NCBI GenBank assembly: GCA_947652605.1
Contig: CANTFG010000031.1
Location: forward strand, 124,001-188,000
Length of the DNA: 64,000 bases
Reading direction: 5' to 3'
From: Elmis aenea
Lineage: Eukaryota; Arthropoda; Insecta; Coleoptera; Elmidae
The notes under the pieces: model-generated
What the model was told of the DNA's origin: nothing
What the model saw: the letters and a program-made list of their open reading frames with translations, nothing else
Database searches by the model: none
Shown here: positions 1 to 13,332 of the stretch, in pieces
Numbering within the stretch: position 1 is the first letter of the stretch
How the letters are laid out: each line of letters starts with the position of its first letter
Translations under genes and position numbers: made by a program

Positions 1-1197
1 ATGTATTAACTAAAGCACGGTATTTTTAGGAAATTATTAAAAATTAAAACCATCTCTTTGAAAGACATATGCAAAACAATTGTATTCATGTAAAGAGGTG
101 ATGGATAAACTGTTCCTGTAATATACAAATCAATAATTAAAATTGTTCAGAAATAGTCGCTCAAGGAACATATGTATTAACTAAAGCACGGTATTTTTAG
201 GAAATTATTAAAAATTAAAACCAGCTCATTGAAAGACATATGCAAAACCATTGTATTCATGTAAAGAGGCGATGGATAAACTGTTCCTGTGATATACAAA
301 TCAATAATTAAAATTGTTCAGAAATAGTCGCTCAAGGAACATATGTATTAACTAAAGCACGGTATTTTTAAGAAATTATTAAAAATTAAAACCAGCTCAT
401 TGAAAGACATATGCAAAACAATTGTATTCATGTAAAGAGGCGATGGATAAACTGTTCCTGTGATATACAAATCAATAATTGAAATTGTTTCGAAATAGTC
501 GCTTAAGGAACATATGTATTAACTAAAGCACGGTATTTTTAGGAAATTATTAAAAATTAAAACCAGCTCATTGAAAGACATATGCAAAACAATTGTATTC
601 ATGTAAAGAGGCGATGGATAAACTGTTCCTGTGATATACAAATCAATAATTAAAATTGTTTTGAAATAGTCGCTCAAGGAACATATGTATTAACTAAAGC
701 ACGGTATTTTTAGGAAATTATTAAAAATTAAAACCAGCTCATTGAAAGACATATGCAAAAAAATTGTATTCATGTAAAGAGGCGATGGATAAACTGTTCC
801 TGTAATATACAAATCAATAATTAAAATTGTTTCGAAATAGTCGCTCAAGGAACATATGTATTAACTAAAGCACGGTATTTTTAGGAAATTATTAAAAATT
901 AAAACCAGCTCATTGAAAGACATATGCAAAACAATTGTATTTATGTAAAGAAGCGATGGATAAATTGTTCCTGTGATATACAAATCAATAATTGAAATTG
1001 TTTCGAAATATTCGCTCAAGGAACATATGTATTAACTAAAGCACGGTATTTTTAGGAAATTATGAAAAATTAAAACCAGCTCATTGAAAGACATATGCAA
1101 AACAATTGTATTCATGTAAAGAGGCGATGGATAAACTGTTCCTGTGATATACAAATCAATAATTGAAATTGTTTCGAAATAGTCGCTCAAGGAACAT

Positions 1198-4100
1198 ATG
1201 TATTAACTAAAGCACGGTATTTTTAGGAAATTATTAAAAATTAAAACCAGCTCATTGAAAGACATATGCAAAACAATTGTATTCATGTAAAGAGGCGATG
1301 GATAAACTGTTCCTGTGATATACAAATCAATAATTAAAATTGTTCAGAAATAGTCGCTCAAGGAACATATGTATTAACTAAAGCACGGTATTTTTAGGAA
1401 ATTATTAAAAATTAAAACCAGCTCATTGAAAGACATATGCAAAACAATTGTATTCATGTAAAGAGGCGATGGATAAACTGTTCCTGTGATATACAAATCA
1501 ATAATTGAAATTGTTTCGAAATAGTCGCTCAAGGAACATATGTATTAACTAAAGCACGGTATTTTTAGGAAATTATTAAAAATTAAAACCAGCTCATTGA
1601 AAGACATATGCAAAACAATTGTATTCATGTAAAGAGGCGATGGATAAACTGTTCCTGTGATATACAAATCTATAATTAAAATTGTTTTGAAATAGTCGCT
1701 CAAGGAACATATGTATTAACTAAAGCACGGTATTTTTAGGAAATTATTAAAAATTAAAACCAGCTCATTGAAAGACATATGCAAAACAATTGTATTCATG
1801 TAAAGAGGCGATGGATAAACTGTTCCTGTGATATACAAATCAATAATTAAAATTGTTCAGAAATAGTCGCTCAAGGAACATATGTATTAACTAAAGCACG
1901 GTATTTTTAGGAAATTATTAAAAATTAAAACCAGCTCATTGAAAGACATATGCAAAACAATTGTATTCATGTAAAGAGGCGATGGATAAACTGTTCCTGT
2001 GATATACAAATCAATAATTAAAATTGTTTCGAAATAGTCGCTCAAGGAACACATGTATTAACTAAAGCACGGCATTTTTAAGAAATTATTAAAAATTAAA
2101 ACCAGCTCATTGAAAGACATATGCAAAACAATTGTATTCATGTAAAGAGGCGATGGATAAACTGTTCCTGTGATATACAAATCAATAATTAAAATTGTTT
2201 AGAAATAGTCGCTCAAGGAACATATGTATTAACTAAAGCACGGTATTTTTAGGAAATTATTAAAAATTAAAACCAGCTCATTGAAAGACATGCAAAACAA
2301 TTGTATTCATGTAAAGAGGCGATGGATAAACTGTTCCTGTGATATACAAATCAATAATTGAAGTTCTTTCGAAATAGTCGCTCAAGGAACATATGTATTA
2401 ACTAAAGCACGGTATTTTTAGGAAATTATTAAAAATTAAAACCAGCTCATTGAAAGACATATGCAAAACAATTGTATTCATGTAAAGAGGCGATGGATAA
2501 ACTGTTCCTGTGATATACAAATCAATAATTAAAATTGTTTTGAAATAGTCGCTCAAGGAACATATGTATTAACTAAAGCACGGTATTTTTAGGAAATTAT
2601 TAAAAATTAAAACCAGCTCATTGAAAGACATATGCAAAACAATTGTATTCATGTAAAGAGGCGATGGATAAACTGTTCCTGTGATATACAAATCAATAAT
2701 TAAAATTGTTTAGAAATTGTCGCTCAAGGAACATATGTATTAACTAAAGCACGGTATTTTTAGGAAATTATTAAAAATTAAAACCAGCCCATTGAAAGAC
2801 ATATGCAAAACAATTGTATTCATGTAAAGAGGCGATGGATAAACTGTTTCTGTGATATACAAATCAATAATTAAAATTGTTTCGAAATAGTCGCTCAAGG
2901 AACATATGTATTAACTAAAGCACGGTATTTTTAGGAAATTATTAAAAATTAAAACCAGCTCATTGAAAGACATATGCAAAACAATTGTATTCATGTAAAG
3001 AGGCGATGGATAAACTGTTCCTGTGATATACAAATCAATAATTGAAATTGTTTCGAAATAGTCGCTCAAGGAACATATGTATTAACTAAAGCACGGTATT
3101 TTTAGGAAATTATTAAAAATTAAAACCATCTCTTTGAAAGACATATGCAAAACAATTGTATTCATGTAAAGAGGTGATGGATAAACTGTTCCTGTGATAT
3201 ACAAATCAATAATTAAAATTGTTCAGAAATAGTCGCTCAAGGAACATATGTATTAACTAAAGCACGGTATTTTTAGGAAATTATTAAAAATTAAAACCAG
3301 CTCATTGAAAGACATATGCAAAACAATTGTATTCATGTAAAGAGGCGATGGATAAACTGTTCCTGTGATATACAAATCAATAATTGAAATTGTTTCGAAA
3401 TAGTCGCTCAAGGAACATATGTATTAACTAAAGCACGGTATTTTTAGGAAATTATTAAAAATTAAAACCAGCTCATTGAAAGACATATGCAAAACAATTG
3501 TATTCATGTAAAGAGGTGATGGATAAACTGTTCCTGTGATATACAAATCAATAATTAAAATTGTTCAGAAATAGTCGCTCAAGGAACATATGTATTAACT
3601 AAAGCACGGTATTTTTAGGAAATTATTAAAAATTAAAACCAGCTCATTGAAAGACATATGCAAAACAATTGTATTCATGTAAAGAGGCGATGGATAAACT
3701 GTTCCTGTGATATACAAATCAATAATTAAAATTGTTCAGAAATAGTCGCTCAAGGAACATATGTATTAACTAAAGCACGGTATTTTTAGGAAATTATTAA
3801 AAATTAAAACAAGCTCATTGAAAGACATATGCAAAACAATTGTATTCATGTAAAGAGGCGATGGATAAACTGTTCCTGTGATATACAAATCAATAATTGA
3901 AATTGTTTCGAAATAGTCGCTCAAGGAACATATGTATTAACTAAAGCACGGTATTTTTAGGAAATTATTAAAAATTAAAACCAGCTCATTGAAAGACATA
4001 TGCAAAACAATTGTATTCATGTAAAGAGGCGATGGATAAACTGTTCCTGTGATATACAAATCAATAATTAAAATTGTTTTGAAATAGTCGCTCAAGGAAC

Positions 4101-6152
4101 ATATGTATTAACTAAAGCACGGTATTTTTAGGAAATTATTAAAAATTAAAACCAGCTCATTGAAAGACATATGCAAAACAATTGTATTCATGTAAAGAGG
4201 CGATGGATAAACTGTTCCTGTAATATACAAATCAATAATTAAAATTGTTTCGAAATAGTCGCTCAAGGAACATATGTATTAACTAAAGCACGGTATTTTT
4301 AGGAAATTATTAAAAATTAAAACCAGCTCATTGAAAGACATATGCAAAACAATTGTATTTATGTAAAGAAGCGATGGATAAATTGTTCCTGTGATATACA
4401 AATCAATAATTAAAATTGTTTAGAAATAGTCGCTCAAGGAACATATGTATTAACTAAAGCACGGTATTTTTAGGAAATTATTAAAAATTAAAACCAGCTC
4501 ATTGAAAGACATATGCAAAACAATTGTATTCATGTAAAGAGGCGATGGATAAACTGTTCCTGTGATATACAAATCAATAATTAAAATTGTTTCGAAATAG
4601 TCGCTCAAGGAACATATGTATTAACTAAAGCACGGTATTTTTAGGAAATTATTAAAAATTTAAACCAGCTCATTAAAAGACATATGCAAAACAATTGTAT
4701 TCATGTAAAGTGGCGATGGATAAACTGTTTCTGTGATATACAAATCAATAATTAAAATTGTTTCGAAATAGTCGCTCAAGGAACATATGTATTAACTAAA
4801 GCACGGTATTTTTAGGAAATTATTAAAAATTAAAACCAGCTCATTGAAAGACATATGCAAAACAATTGTATTCATGTAAAGAGGCGATAGATAAACTGTT
4901 CCTGTGATATACAAATCAATAATTAAAATTGTTTCGAAATAGTCGCTCAAGGAACATATGTATTAACTAAAGCACGGTATTTTTAGGAAATTATTAAAAA
5001 TTTAAACCAGCTCATTAAAAGACATATGCAAAACAATTGTATTCATGTAAAGTGGCGATGGATAAACTGTTTCTGTGATATACAAATCAATAATTGAAAT
5101 TGTTTCGATTAGTCGCTCAAGAAACATATGTATTAACTAAAGCACGGTATTTTTAGGAAATTATTAAAAATTAAAACCAGCTCATTGAAAGACATATGCA
5201 AAACAATTGTATTCATGTAAAGAGGCGATTGATAAACTGTTTCTGTGATATACAAATCAATAATTAAAATTGTTTCGAAATAGTCGCTCAAGGAACATAT
5301 GTATTAACTAAAGCACGGTATTTTTAGGAAATTATTAAAAATTTAAACCAGCTCATTGAAAGACATATGCAAAACAATTGTATTCATGTAAAGAGGCGAT
5401 GGATAAACTGTTCCTGTGATATACAAATCAATAAATGAAATTGTTTCGAAATAGTCGCTCAAGGAACATATGTATTAACTAAAGCACGGTATTTTTAGGA
5501 AATTATTAAAAATTAAAACCAGCTCTTTGAAAGACATATGCAAAACAATTGTAGTAATGTAAAGAGGCGATGGATAAACTGTTCCTGTGATATACAAATC
5601 AATAATTAAAATTGTTTCGAAATATTCGCTCAAGGAACATATGTATTAACTAAAGCACGGTATTTTTAGGAAATTATTAAAAATTAAAACCAGCTCATTG
5701 AAAGACATATGCAAAACAATTGTATTCATGTAAAGAGGCGATGGATAAACTGTTCCTGTGATATACAAATCAATAATTAAAATTGTTCAGAAATAGTCGC
5801 TCAAGGAACATATGTATTAACTAAAGCACGGTATTTTTAGGAAATTATTAAAAATTAAAACCAGCTCATTGAAGACATATGCAAAACAATTGTATTCATG
5901 TAAAGAGGCGATGGATAAACTGTTCCTGTGATATACAAATCAATAATTAAAATTGTTTAGAAATAGTCGCTCAAGGAACATATGTAGTAACTAAAGCACG
6001 GTATTTTTAGGAAATTATTAAAAATTAAAACCAGCTCATTGAAAGACATATGCAAAACAATTGTATTCATGTAAAGAGGCGATGGATAAACTGTTCCTGT
6101 GATATACAAATCAATAATTAAAATTGTTTAGAAATAGTCGCTCAAGGAACAT
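1198..6152 (+). repeat. 29-monomer higher-order unit, copy 1
   Basis: This is a 4955-bp block of 29 monomers whose rare variants recur in the same order at an offset of 4956 bases. Examples are CTATAATT with TTTTG (1668 and 6624), a 2-base deletion giving GACATGC (2288 and 7244), AAGTTCTTTCG (2361 and 7317), CCATCTCTTTG (3126 and 8082), AAAACAAGCTC (3806 and 8762) and GTAGTAATG (5551 and 10507). The match begins near 1198; the preceding monomer, with TATGAAAAATT, has no partner. A one-base deletion at about 5871 is private to this copy. Confidence 0.9.
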
Positions 6153-9100
6153 ATGTATTAACTAAAGCACGGTATGTTTAGGAAATTATTAAAAATTAAA
6201 ACCAGCTCATTGAAAGACATATGCAAAACAATTGTATTCATGTAAAGAGGCGATGGATAAACTGTTCCTGTGATATACAAATCAATAATTAAAATTGTTC
6301 AGAAATAGTCGCTCAAGGAACATATGTATTAACTAAAGCACGGTATTTTTAGGAAATTATTAAAAATTAAAACCAGCTTATTGAAAGACATATGCAAAAC
6401 AATTGTATTCATGTAAAGAGGCGATGGATAAACTGTTCCTGTGATATACAAATCAATAATTGAAATTGTTTCGAAATAGTCGCTCAAGGAACATATGTAT
6501 TAACTAAAGCACGGTATTTTTAGGAAATTATTAAAAATTAAAACCAGCTCATTGAAAGACATATGCAAAACAATTGTATTCATGTAAAGAGGCGATGGAT
6601 AAACTGTTCCTGTGATATACAAATCTATAATTAAAATTGTTTTGAAATAGTCGCTCAAGGAACATATGTATTAACTAAAGCACGGTATTTTTAGGAAATT
6701 ATTAAAAATTAAAACCAGCTCATTGAAAGACATATGCAAAACAATTGTATTCATGTAAAGAGGCGATGGATAAACTGTTCCTGTGATATACAAATCAATA
6801 ATTTAAAATTGTTCAGAAATAGTCGCTCAAGGAACATATGTATTAACTAAAGCACGGTATTTTTAGGAAATTATTAAAAATTAAAACCAGCTCATTGAAA
6901 GACATATGCAAAACAATTGTATTCATGTAAAGAGGCGATGGATAAACTGTTCCTGTGATATACAAATCAATAATTAAAATTGTTTCGAAATAGTCGCTCA
7001 AGGAACACATGTATTAACTAAAGCACGGCATTTTTAAGAAATTATTAAAAATTAAAACCAGCTCATTGAAAGACATATGCAAAACAATTGTATTCATGTA
7101 AAGAGGCGATGGATAAACTGTTCCTGTGATATACAAATCAATAATTAAAATTGTTTAGAAATAGTCGCTCAAGGAACATATGTATTAACTAAAGCACGGT
7201 ATTTTTAGGAAATTATTAAAAATTAAAACCAGCTCATTGAAAGACATGCAAAACAATTGTATTCATGTAAAGAGGCGATGGATAAACTGTTCCTGTGATA
7301 TACAAATCAATAATTGAAGTTCTTTCGAAATAGTCGCTCAAGGAACATATGTATTAACTAAAGCACGGTATTTTTAGGAAATTATTAAAAATTAAAACCA
7401 GCTCATTGAAAGACATATGCAAAACAATTGTATTCATGTAAAGAGGCGATGGATAAACTGTTCCTGTGATATACAAATCAATAATTAAAATTGTTTTGAA
7501 ATAGTCGCTCAAGGAACATATGTATTAACTAAAGCACGGTATTTTTAGGAAATTATTAAAAATTAAAACCAGCTCATTGAAAGACATATGCAAAACAATT
7601 GTATTCATGTAAAGAGGCGATGGATAAACTGTTCCTGTGATATACAAATCAATAATTAAAATTGTTTAGAAATTGTCGCTCAAGGAACATATGTATTAAC
7701 TAAAGCACGGTATTTTTAGGAAATTATTAAAAATTAAAACCAGCCCATTGAAAGACATATGCAAAACAATTGTATTCATGTAAAGAGGCGATGGATAAAC
7801 TGTTTCTGTGATATACAAATCAATAATTAAAATTGTTTCGAAATAGTCGCTCAAGGAACATATGTATTAACTAAAGCACGGTATTTTTAGGAAATTATTA
7901 AAAATTAAAACCAGCTCATTGAAAGACATATGCAAAACAATTGTATTCATGTAAAGAGGCGATGGATAAACTGTTCCTGTGATATACAAATCAATAATTG
8001 AAATTGTTTCGAAATAGTCGCTCAAGGAACATATGTATTAACTAAAGCACGGTATTTTTAGGAAATTATTAAAAATTAAAACCATCTCTTTGAAAGACAT
8101 ATGCAAAACAATTGTATTCATGTAAAGAGGTGATGGATAAACTGTTCCTGTGATATACAAATCAATAATTAAAATTGTTCAGAAATAGTCGCTCAAGGAA
8201 CATATGTATTAACTAAAGCACGGTATTTTTAGGAAATTATTAAAAATTAAAACCAGCTCATTGAAAGACATATGCAAAACAATTGTATTCATGTAAAGAG
8301 GCGATGGATAAACTGTTCCTGTGATATACAAATCAATAATTGAAATTGTTTCGAAATAGTCGCTCAAGGAACATATGTATTAACTAAAGCACGGTATTTT
8401 TAGGAAATTATTAAAAATTAAAACCAGCTCATTGAAAGACATATGCAAAACAATTGTATTCATGTAAAGAGGTGATGGATAAACTGTTCCTGTGATATAC
8501 AAATCAATAATTAAAATTGTTCAGAAATAGTCGCTCAAGGAACATATGTATTAACTAAAGCACGGTATTTTTAGGAAATTATTAAAAATTAAAACCAGCT
8601 CATTGAAAGACATATGCAAAACAATTGTATTCATGTAAAGAGGCGATGGATAAACTGTTCCTGTGATATACAAATCAATAATTAAAATTGTTCAGAAATA
8701 GTCGCTCAAGGAACATATGTATTAACTAAAGCACGGTATTTTTAGGAAATTATTAAAAATTAAAACAAGCTCATTGAAAGACATATGCAAAACAATTGTA
8801 TTCATGTAAAGAGGCGATGGATAAACTGTTCCTGTGATATACAAATCAATAATTGAAATTGTTTCGAAATAGTCGCTCAAGGAACATATGTATTAACTAA
8901 AGCACGGTATTTTTAGGAAATTATTAAAAATTAAAACCAGCTCATTGAAAGACATATGCAAAACAATTGTATTCATGTAAAGAGGCGATGGATAAACTGT
9001 TCCTGTGATATACAAATCAATAATTAAAATTGTTTTGAAATAGTCGCTCAAGGAACATATGTATTAACTAAAGCACGGTATTTTTAGGAAATTATTAAAA

Positions 9101-11109
9101 ATTAAAACCAGCTCATTGAAAGACATATGCAAAACAATTGTATTCATGTAAAGAGGCGATGGATAAACTGTTCCTGTAATATACAAATCAATAATTAAAA
9201 TTGTTTCGAAATAGTCGCTCAAGGAACATATGTATTAACTAAAGCACGGTATTTTTAGGAAATTATTAAAAATTAAAACCAGCTCATTGAAAGACATATG
9301 CAAAACAATTGTATTTATGTAAAGAAGCGATGGATAAATTGTTCCTGTGATATACAAATCAATAATTAAAATTGTTTAGAAATAGTCGCTCAAGGAACAT
9401 ATGTATTAACTAAAGCACGGTATTTTTAGGAAATTATTAAAAATTAAAACCAGCTCATTGAAAGACATATGCAAAACAATTGTATTCATGTAAAGAGGCG
9501 ATGGATAAACTGTTCCTGTGATATACAAATCAATAATTAAAATTGTTTCGAAATAGTCGCTCAAGGAACATATGTATTAACTAAAGCACGGTATTTTTAG
9601 GAAATTATTAAAAATTTAAACCAGCTCATTAAAAGACATATGCAAAACAATTGTATTCATGTAAAGTGGCGATGGATAAACTGTTTCTGTGATATACAAA
9701 TCAATAATTAAAATTGTTTCGAAATAGTCGCTCAAGGAACATATGTATTAACTAAAGCACGGTATTTTTAGGAAATTATTAAAAATTAAAACCAGCTCAT
9801 TGAAAGACATATGCAAAACAATTGTATTCATGTAAAGAGGCGATAGATAAACTGTTCCTGTGATATACAAATCAATAATTAAAATTGTTTCGAAATAGTC
9901 GCTCAAGGAACATATGTATTAACTAAAGCACGGTATTTTTAGGAAATTATTAAAAATTTAAACCAGCTCATTAAAAGACATATGCAAAACAATTGTATTC
10001 ATGTAAAGTGGCGATGGATAAACTGTTTCTGTGATATACAAATCAATAATTGAAATTGTTTCGATTAGTCGCTCAAGAAACATATGTATTAACTAAAGCA
10101 CGGTATTTTTAGGAAATTATTAAAAATTAAAACCAGCTCATTGAAAGACATATGCAAAACAATTGTATTCATGTAAAGAGGCGATTGATAAACTGTTTCT
10201 GTGATATACAAATCAATAATTAAAATTGTTTCGAAATAGTCGCTCAAGGAACATATGTATTAACTAAAGCACGGTATTTTTAGGAAATTATTAAAAATTT
10301 AAACCAGCTCATTGAAAGACATATGCAAAACAATTGTATTCATGTAAAGAGGCGATGGATAAACTGTTCCTGTGATATACAAATCAATAAATGAAATTGT
10401 TTCGAAATAGTCGCTCAAGGAACATATGTATTAACTAAAGCACGGTATTTTTAGGAAATTATTAAAAATTAAAACCAGCTCTTTGAAAGACATATGCAAA
10501 ACAATTGTAGTAATGTAAAGAGGCGATGGATAAACTGTTCCTGTGATATACAAATCAATAATTAAAATTGTTTCGAAATATTCGCTCAAGGAACATATGT
10601 ATTAACTAAAGCACGGTATTTTTAGGAAATTATTAAAAATTAAAACCAGCTCATTGAAAGACATATGCAAAACAATTGTATTCATGTAAAGAGGCGATGG
10701 ATAAACTGTTCCTGTGATATACAAATCAATAATTAAAATTGTTCAGAAATAGTCGCTCAAGGAACATATGTATTAACTAAAGCACGGTATTTTTAGGAAA
10801 TTATTAAAAATTAAAACCAGCTCATTGAAAGACATATGCAAAACAATTGTATTCATGTAAAGAGGCGATGGATAAACTGTTCCTGTGATATACAAATCAA
10901 TAATTAAAATTGTTTAGAAATAGTCGCTCAAGGAACATATGTAGTAACTAAAGCACGGTATTTTTAGGAAATTATTAAAAATTAAAACCAGCTCATTGAA
11001 AGACATATGCAAAACAATTGTATTCATGTAAAGAGGCGATGGATAAACTGTTCCTGTGATATACAAATCAATAATTAAAATTGTTTAGAAATAGTCGCTC
11101 AAGGAACAT
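6153..11109 (+). repeat. 29-monomer higher-order unit, copy 2
   Basis: This is the second, immediately adjacent copy of the 29-monomer block (4957 bp), nearly identical to copy 1. It differs by GGTATGTTTAGG in its first monomer, CAGCTTATTG in its second, and one extra T in AATTTAAAATTG near 6802. Direct adjacency, with no monomers between the copies, points to one unequal exchange or similar event that duplicated the entire block. Confidence 0.9.
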
Positions 11110-11622
11110 ATGTATTAACTAAAGCACGGTATGTTTAGGAAATTATTAAAAATTAAAACCAGCTCATTGAAAGACATATGCAAAACAATTGTATTCATGT
11201 AAAGAGGCGATGGATAAACTGTTCCTGTGATATACAAATCAATAATTAAAATTGTTCAGAAATAGTCGCTCAAGGAACATATGTATTAACTAAAGCACGG
11301 TATTTTTAGGAAATTATTAAAAATTAAAACCAGCTTATTGAAAGACATATGCAAAACAATTGTATTCATGTAAAGAGGCGATGGATAAACTGTTCCTGTG
11401 ATATACAAATCAATAATTGAAATTGTTTCGAAATAGTCGCTCAAGGAACATATGTATTAACTAAAGCACGGTATTTTTAGGAAATTATTAAAAATTAAAA
11501 CCAGCTCATTGAAAGACATATGCAAAACAATTGTATTCATGTAAAGAGGCGATGGATAAACTGTTCCTGTGATATACAAATCAATAATTAAAATTGTTTT
11601 GAAATAGTCGCTCAAGGAACAT
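11110..11622 (+). repeat. Partial third copy of the 29-monomer unit (3 monomers)
   Basis: The three monomers after copy 2 repeat the start of copy 2: GGTATGTTTAGG, then CAGCTTATTG with GAAATTGTTTCG, then a TTTTG monomer. They share the first two variants with copy 2 rather than copy 1. The third lacks the CTATAATT change found in both copies. Similarity in phase ends after this point. Confidence 0.75.
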
Positions 11623-11964
11623 ATGTATTAACTAAAGCACGGTATTTTTAGGAAATTATTAAAAATTAAAACCAGCTCATTGAAAGACATATGCAAAACA
11701 ATTGTATTCATGTAAAGAGGCGATGGATAAACTGTTCCTGTGATATACAAATCAATAATTAAAATTGTTTCGAAATAGTCGCTCAAGGAACATATGTATT
11801 AACTAAAGCACGGTATTTTTAGGAAATTATTAAAAATCGAAACCAGCACATTGAAAGACATATGCAAAACAATTGTATTTATGTAAAGAAGCGATGGATA
11901 AATTGTTCCTGTGATATACAAATCAATAATTAAAATTGTTTAGAAATAGTCGCTCAAGGAACAT

Positions 11965-12135
11965 ATGTATTAACTAAAGCACGGTATTTTTAGGAAATTA
12001 TTAAAAATTAAAACCAGCTCATTGAAAGACATATGCAAAACAATTGTATTCATGTAAAGAGGCGATGGATAAACTGTTCCTGTGATATACAAATCAATAA
12101 TTAAAATTGTTTCGAAATAGTCGCTCAAGGAACAT
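11965..12135 (+). repeat. Reference monomer of the satellite (171 bp, TTTCG class)
   Basis: I use this copy as the type monomer because it matches the majority base at nearly every position. Landmarks by monomer position are: CACGG at 16-20; a T-run at 23-27; an A/T-rich stretch at about 31-49; CATATG at 66-71; AAAACAATTG at 73-82; GAGGCGATGG at 95-104; AATAATTAAAATTG at 132-145; the variable pentamer at 146-150; and GTCGCTC at 156-162. A second CATATG spans the junction with the next monomer. An AAACAATT segment (74-81) is inverted relative to AATTGTTT (141-148), giving a weak dyad with a loop of about 60 bases. A/T tracts spread through the unit could favour DNA curvature and nucleosome phasing; that is inference. 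Confidence 0.9.
12110..12126 (+). other. CENP-B-box-like 17-mer (representative)
   Basis: The 17 bases TTTCGAAATAGTCGCTC align with the mammalian CENP-B box NTTCGNNNNANNCGGGN. TTCG, the central A and the first CG all match; only the last two G bases are replaced by CT, giving 7 of 9 fixed positions. The match recurs at monomer positions 146-162 in every TTTCG-class monomer, for example 830-846. In TTTAG, TTTTG, TTCAG and TGTAG monomers the TTCG half is lost. A match of 7 of 9 on either strand of a 171-base unit is expected about 0.5 times by chance at equal base frequencies, so protein binding is not established. Confidence 0.25.
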
Positions 12136-12306
12136 ATGTATTAACTAAAGCACGGTATTTTTAGGAAATTATTAAAAATTAAAACCAGCTCATTGAAAGA
12201 CATATGCAAAACAATTGTATTCATGTAAAGAGGCGATGGATAAATTGTTCCTGTGATATACAAATCAATAATTAAAATTGTTTAGAAATAGTCGCTCAAG
12301 GAACAT

Positions 12307-13332
12307 ATGTATTAACTAAAGCACGGTATTTTTAGGAAATTATTAAAAATTAAAACCAGCTCATTGAAAGACATATGCAAAACAATTGTATTCATGTAAA
12401 GAGGCGATGGATAAACTGTTTCTGTGATATACAAATCAATAATTGAAATTGTTTCGATAAGTCGCTCAAGGAACATATGTATTAACTAAAGCACGGTATT
12501 TTTAGGAAATTATTAAAATCTAAAACCAGCTCATTGAAAGACATATGCAAAACAATTGTATTCATGTAAAGAGGCGATGGATAAACTGTTTCTGTGATAT
12601 ACAAATCAATAATTAAAATTGTTTCGAAATAGTCGCTCAAGGAACATATGTATTAACTAAAGCACGGTATTTTTAGGAAATTATTAAAAATTAAAACCAG
12701 CTCATTGAAAGACATATGCAAAACAATTGTATTCATGTAAAGAGGCGATGGATAAACTGTTCCTGTGATATACAAATCAATAAATGAAATTGTTTCGAAA
12801 TATTCGCTCAAGGAACATATGTATTAACTAAAGCACGGTATTTTTAGGAAATTATTAAAAATTAAAAACCAGCTCTTTGAAAGACATATGCAAAACAATT
12901 GTAGTAATGTAAAGAGGCGATGGATAAACTGTTCCTGTGATATACAAATCAATAATTGAAATTGTTTCGAAATATTCGCTCAAGGAACATATGTATTAAT
13001 TAAAGCACGGTATTTTTAGGAAATTATTAAAAATTAAAACCAGCTCATTGAAAGACATATGCAAAACAATTGTATTCATGTAAAGAGGCGATGGATAAAC
13101 TGTTCCTGTGATATACAAATCAATAATTAAAATTGTTTAGAAATAGTTGCTCAAGGAACATATGTATTAACTAAAGCACGGTATTTTTAGGAAATTATTA
13201 AAAATTAAAACCAGCTCATTGAAAGACATATGCAAAACAATTGTATTCATGTAAAGAAGCGATGGATAAATTGTTCCTGTGATATACAAATCAATAATTA
13301 AAATTGTTTAGAAATAGTCGCTCAAGGAACAT
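12307..13332 (+). repeat. 6-monomer unit (1026 bp), copy 1
   Basis: Six monomers recur in order at 1026 bases. The order is: a monomer whose CGAAATAG is shortened by one base to CGATAAG; one with AAAATCTAAAACC; one ending in TATTCGC; one with AAAAACC, GCTCTTTG and GTAGTAATG; one ending in GTTGCTC; and one with GAAGCG and ATAAATTG. The spacing of the AAAAACC variant (12869 and 13895) fixes the period. Confidence 0.85.

Noticed and set aside
12781..12787. AATAAA-like polyadenylation signals in TCAATAAATG variant monomers
   Set aside because: These are single-base variants of TCAATAATTG in a few monomers with no associated transcript or gene.
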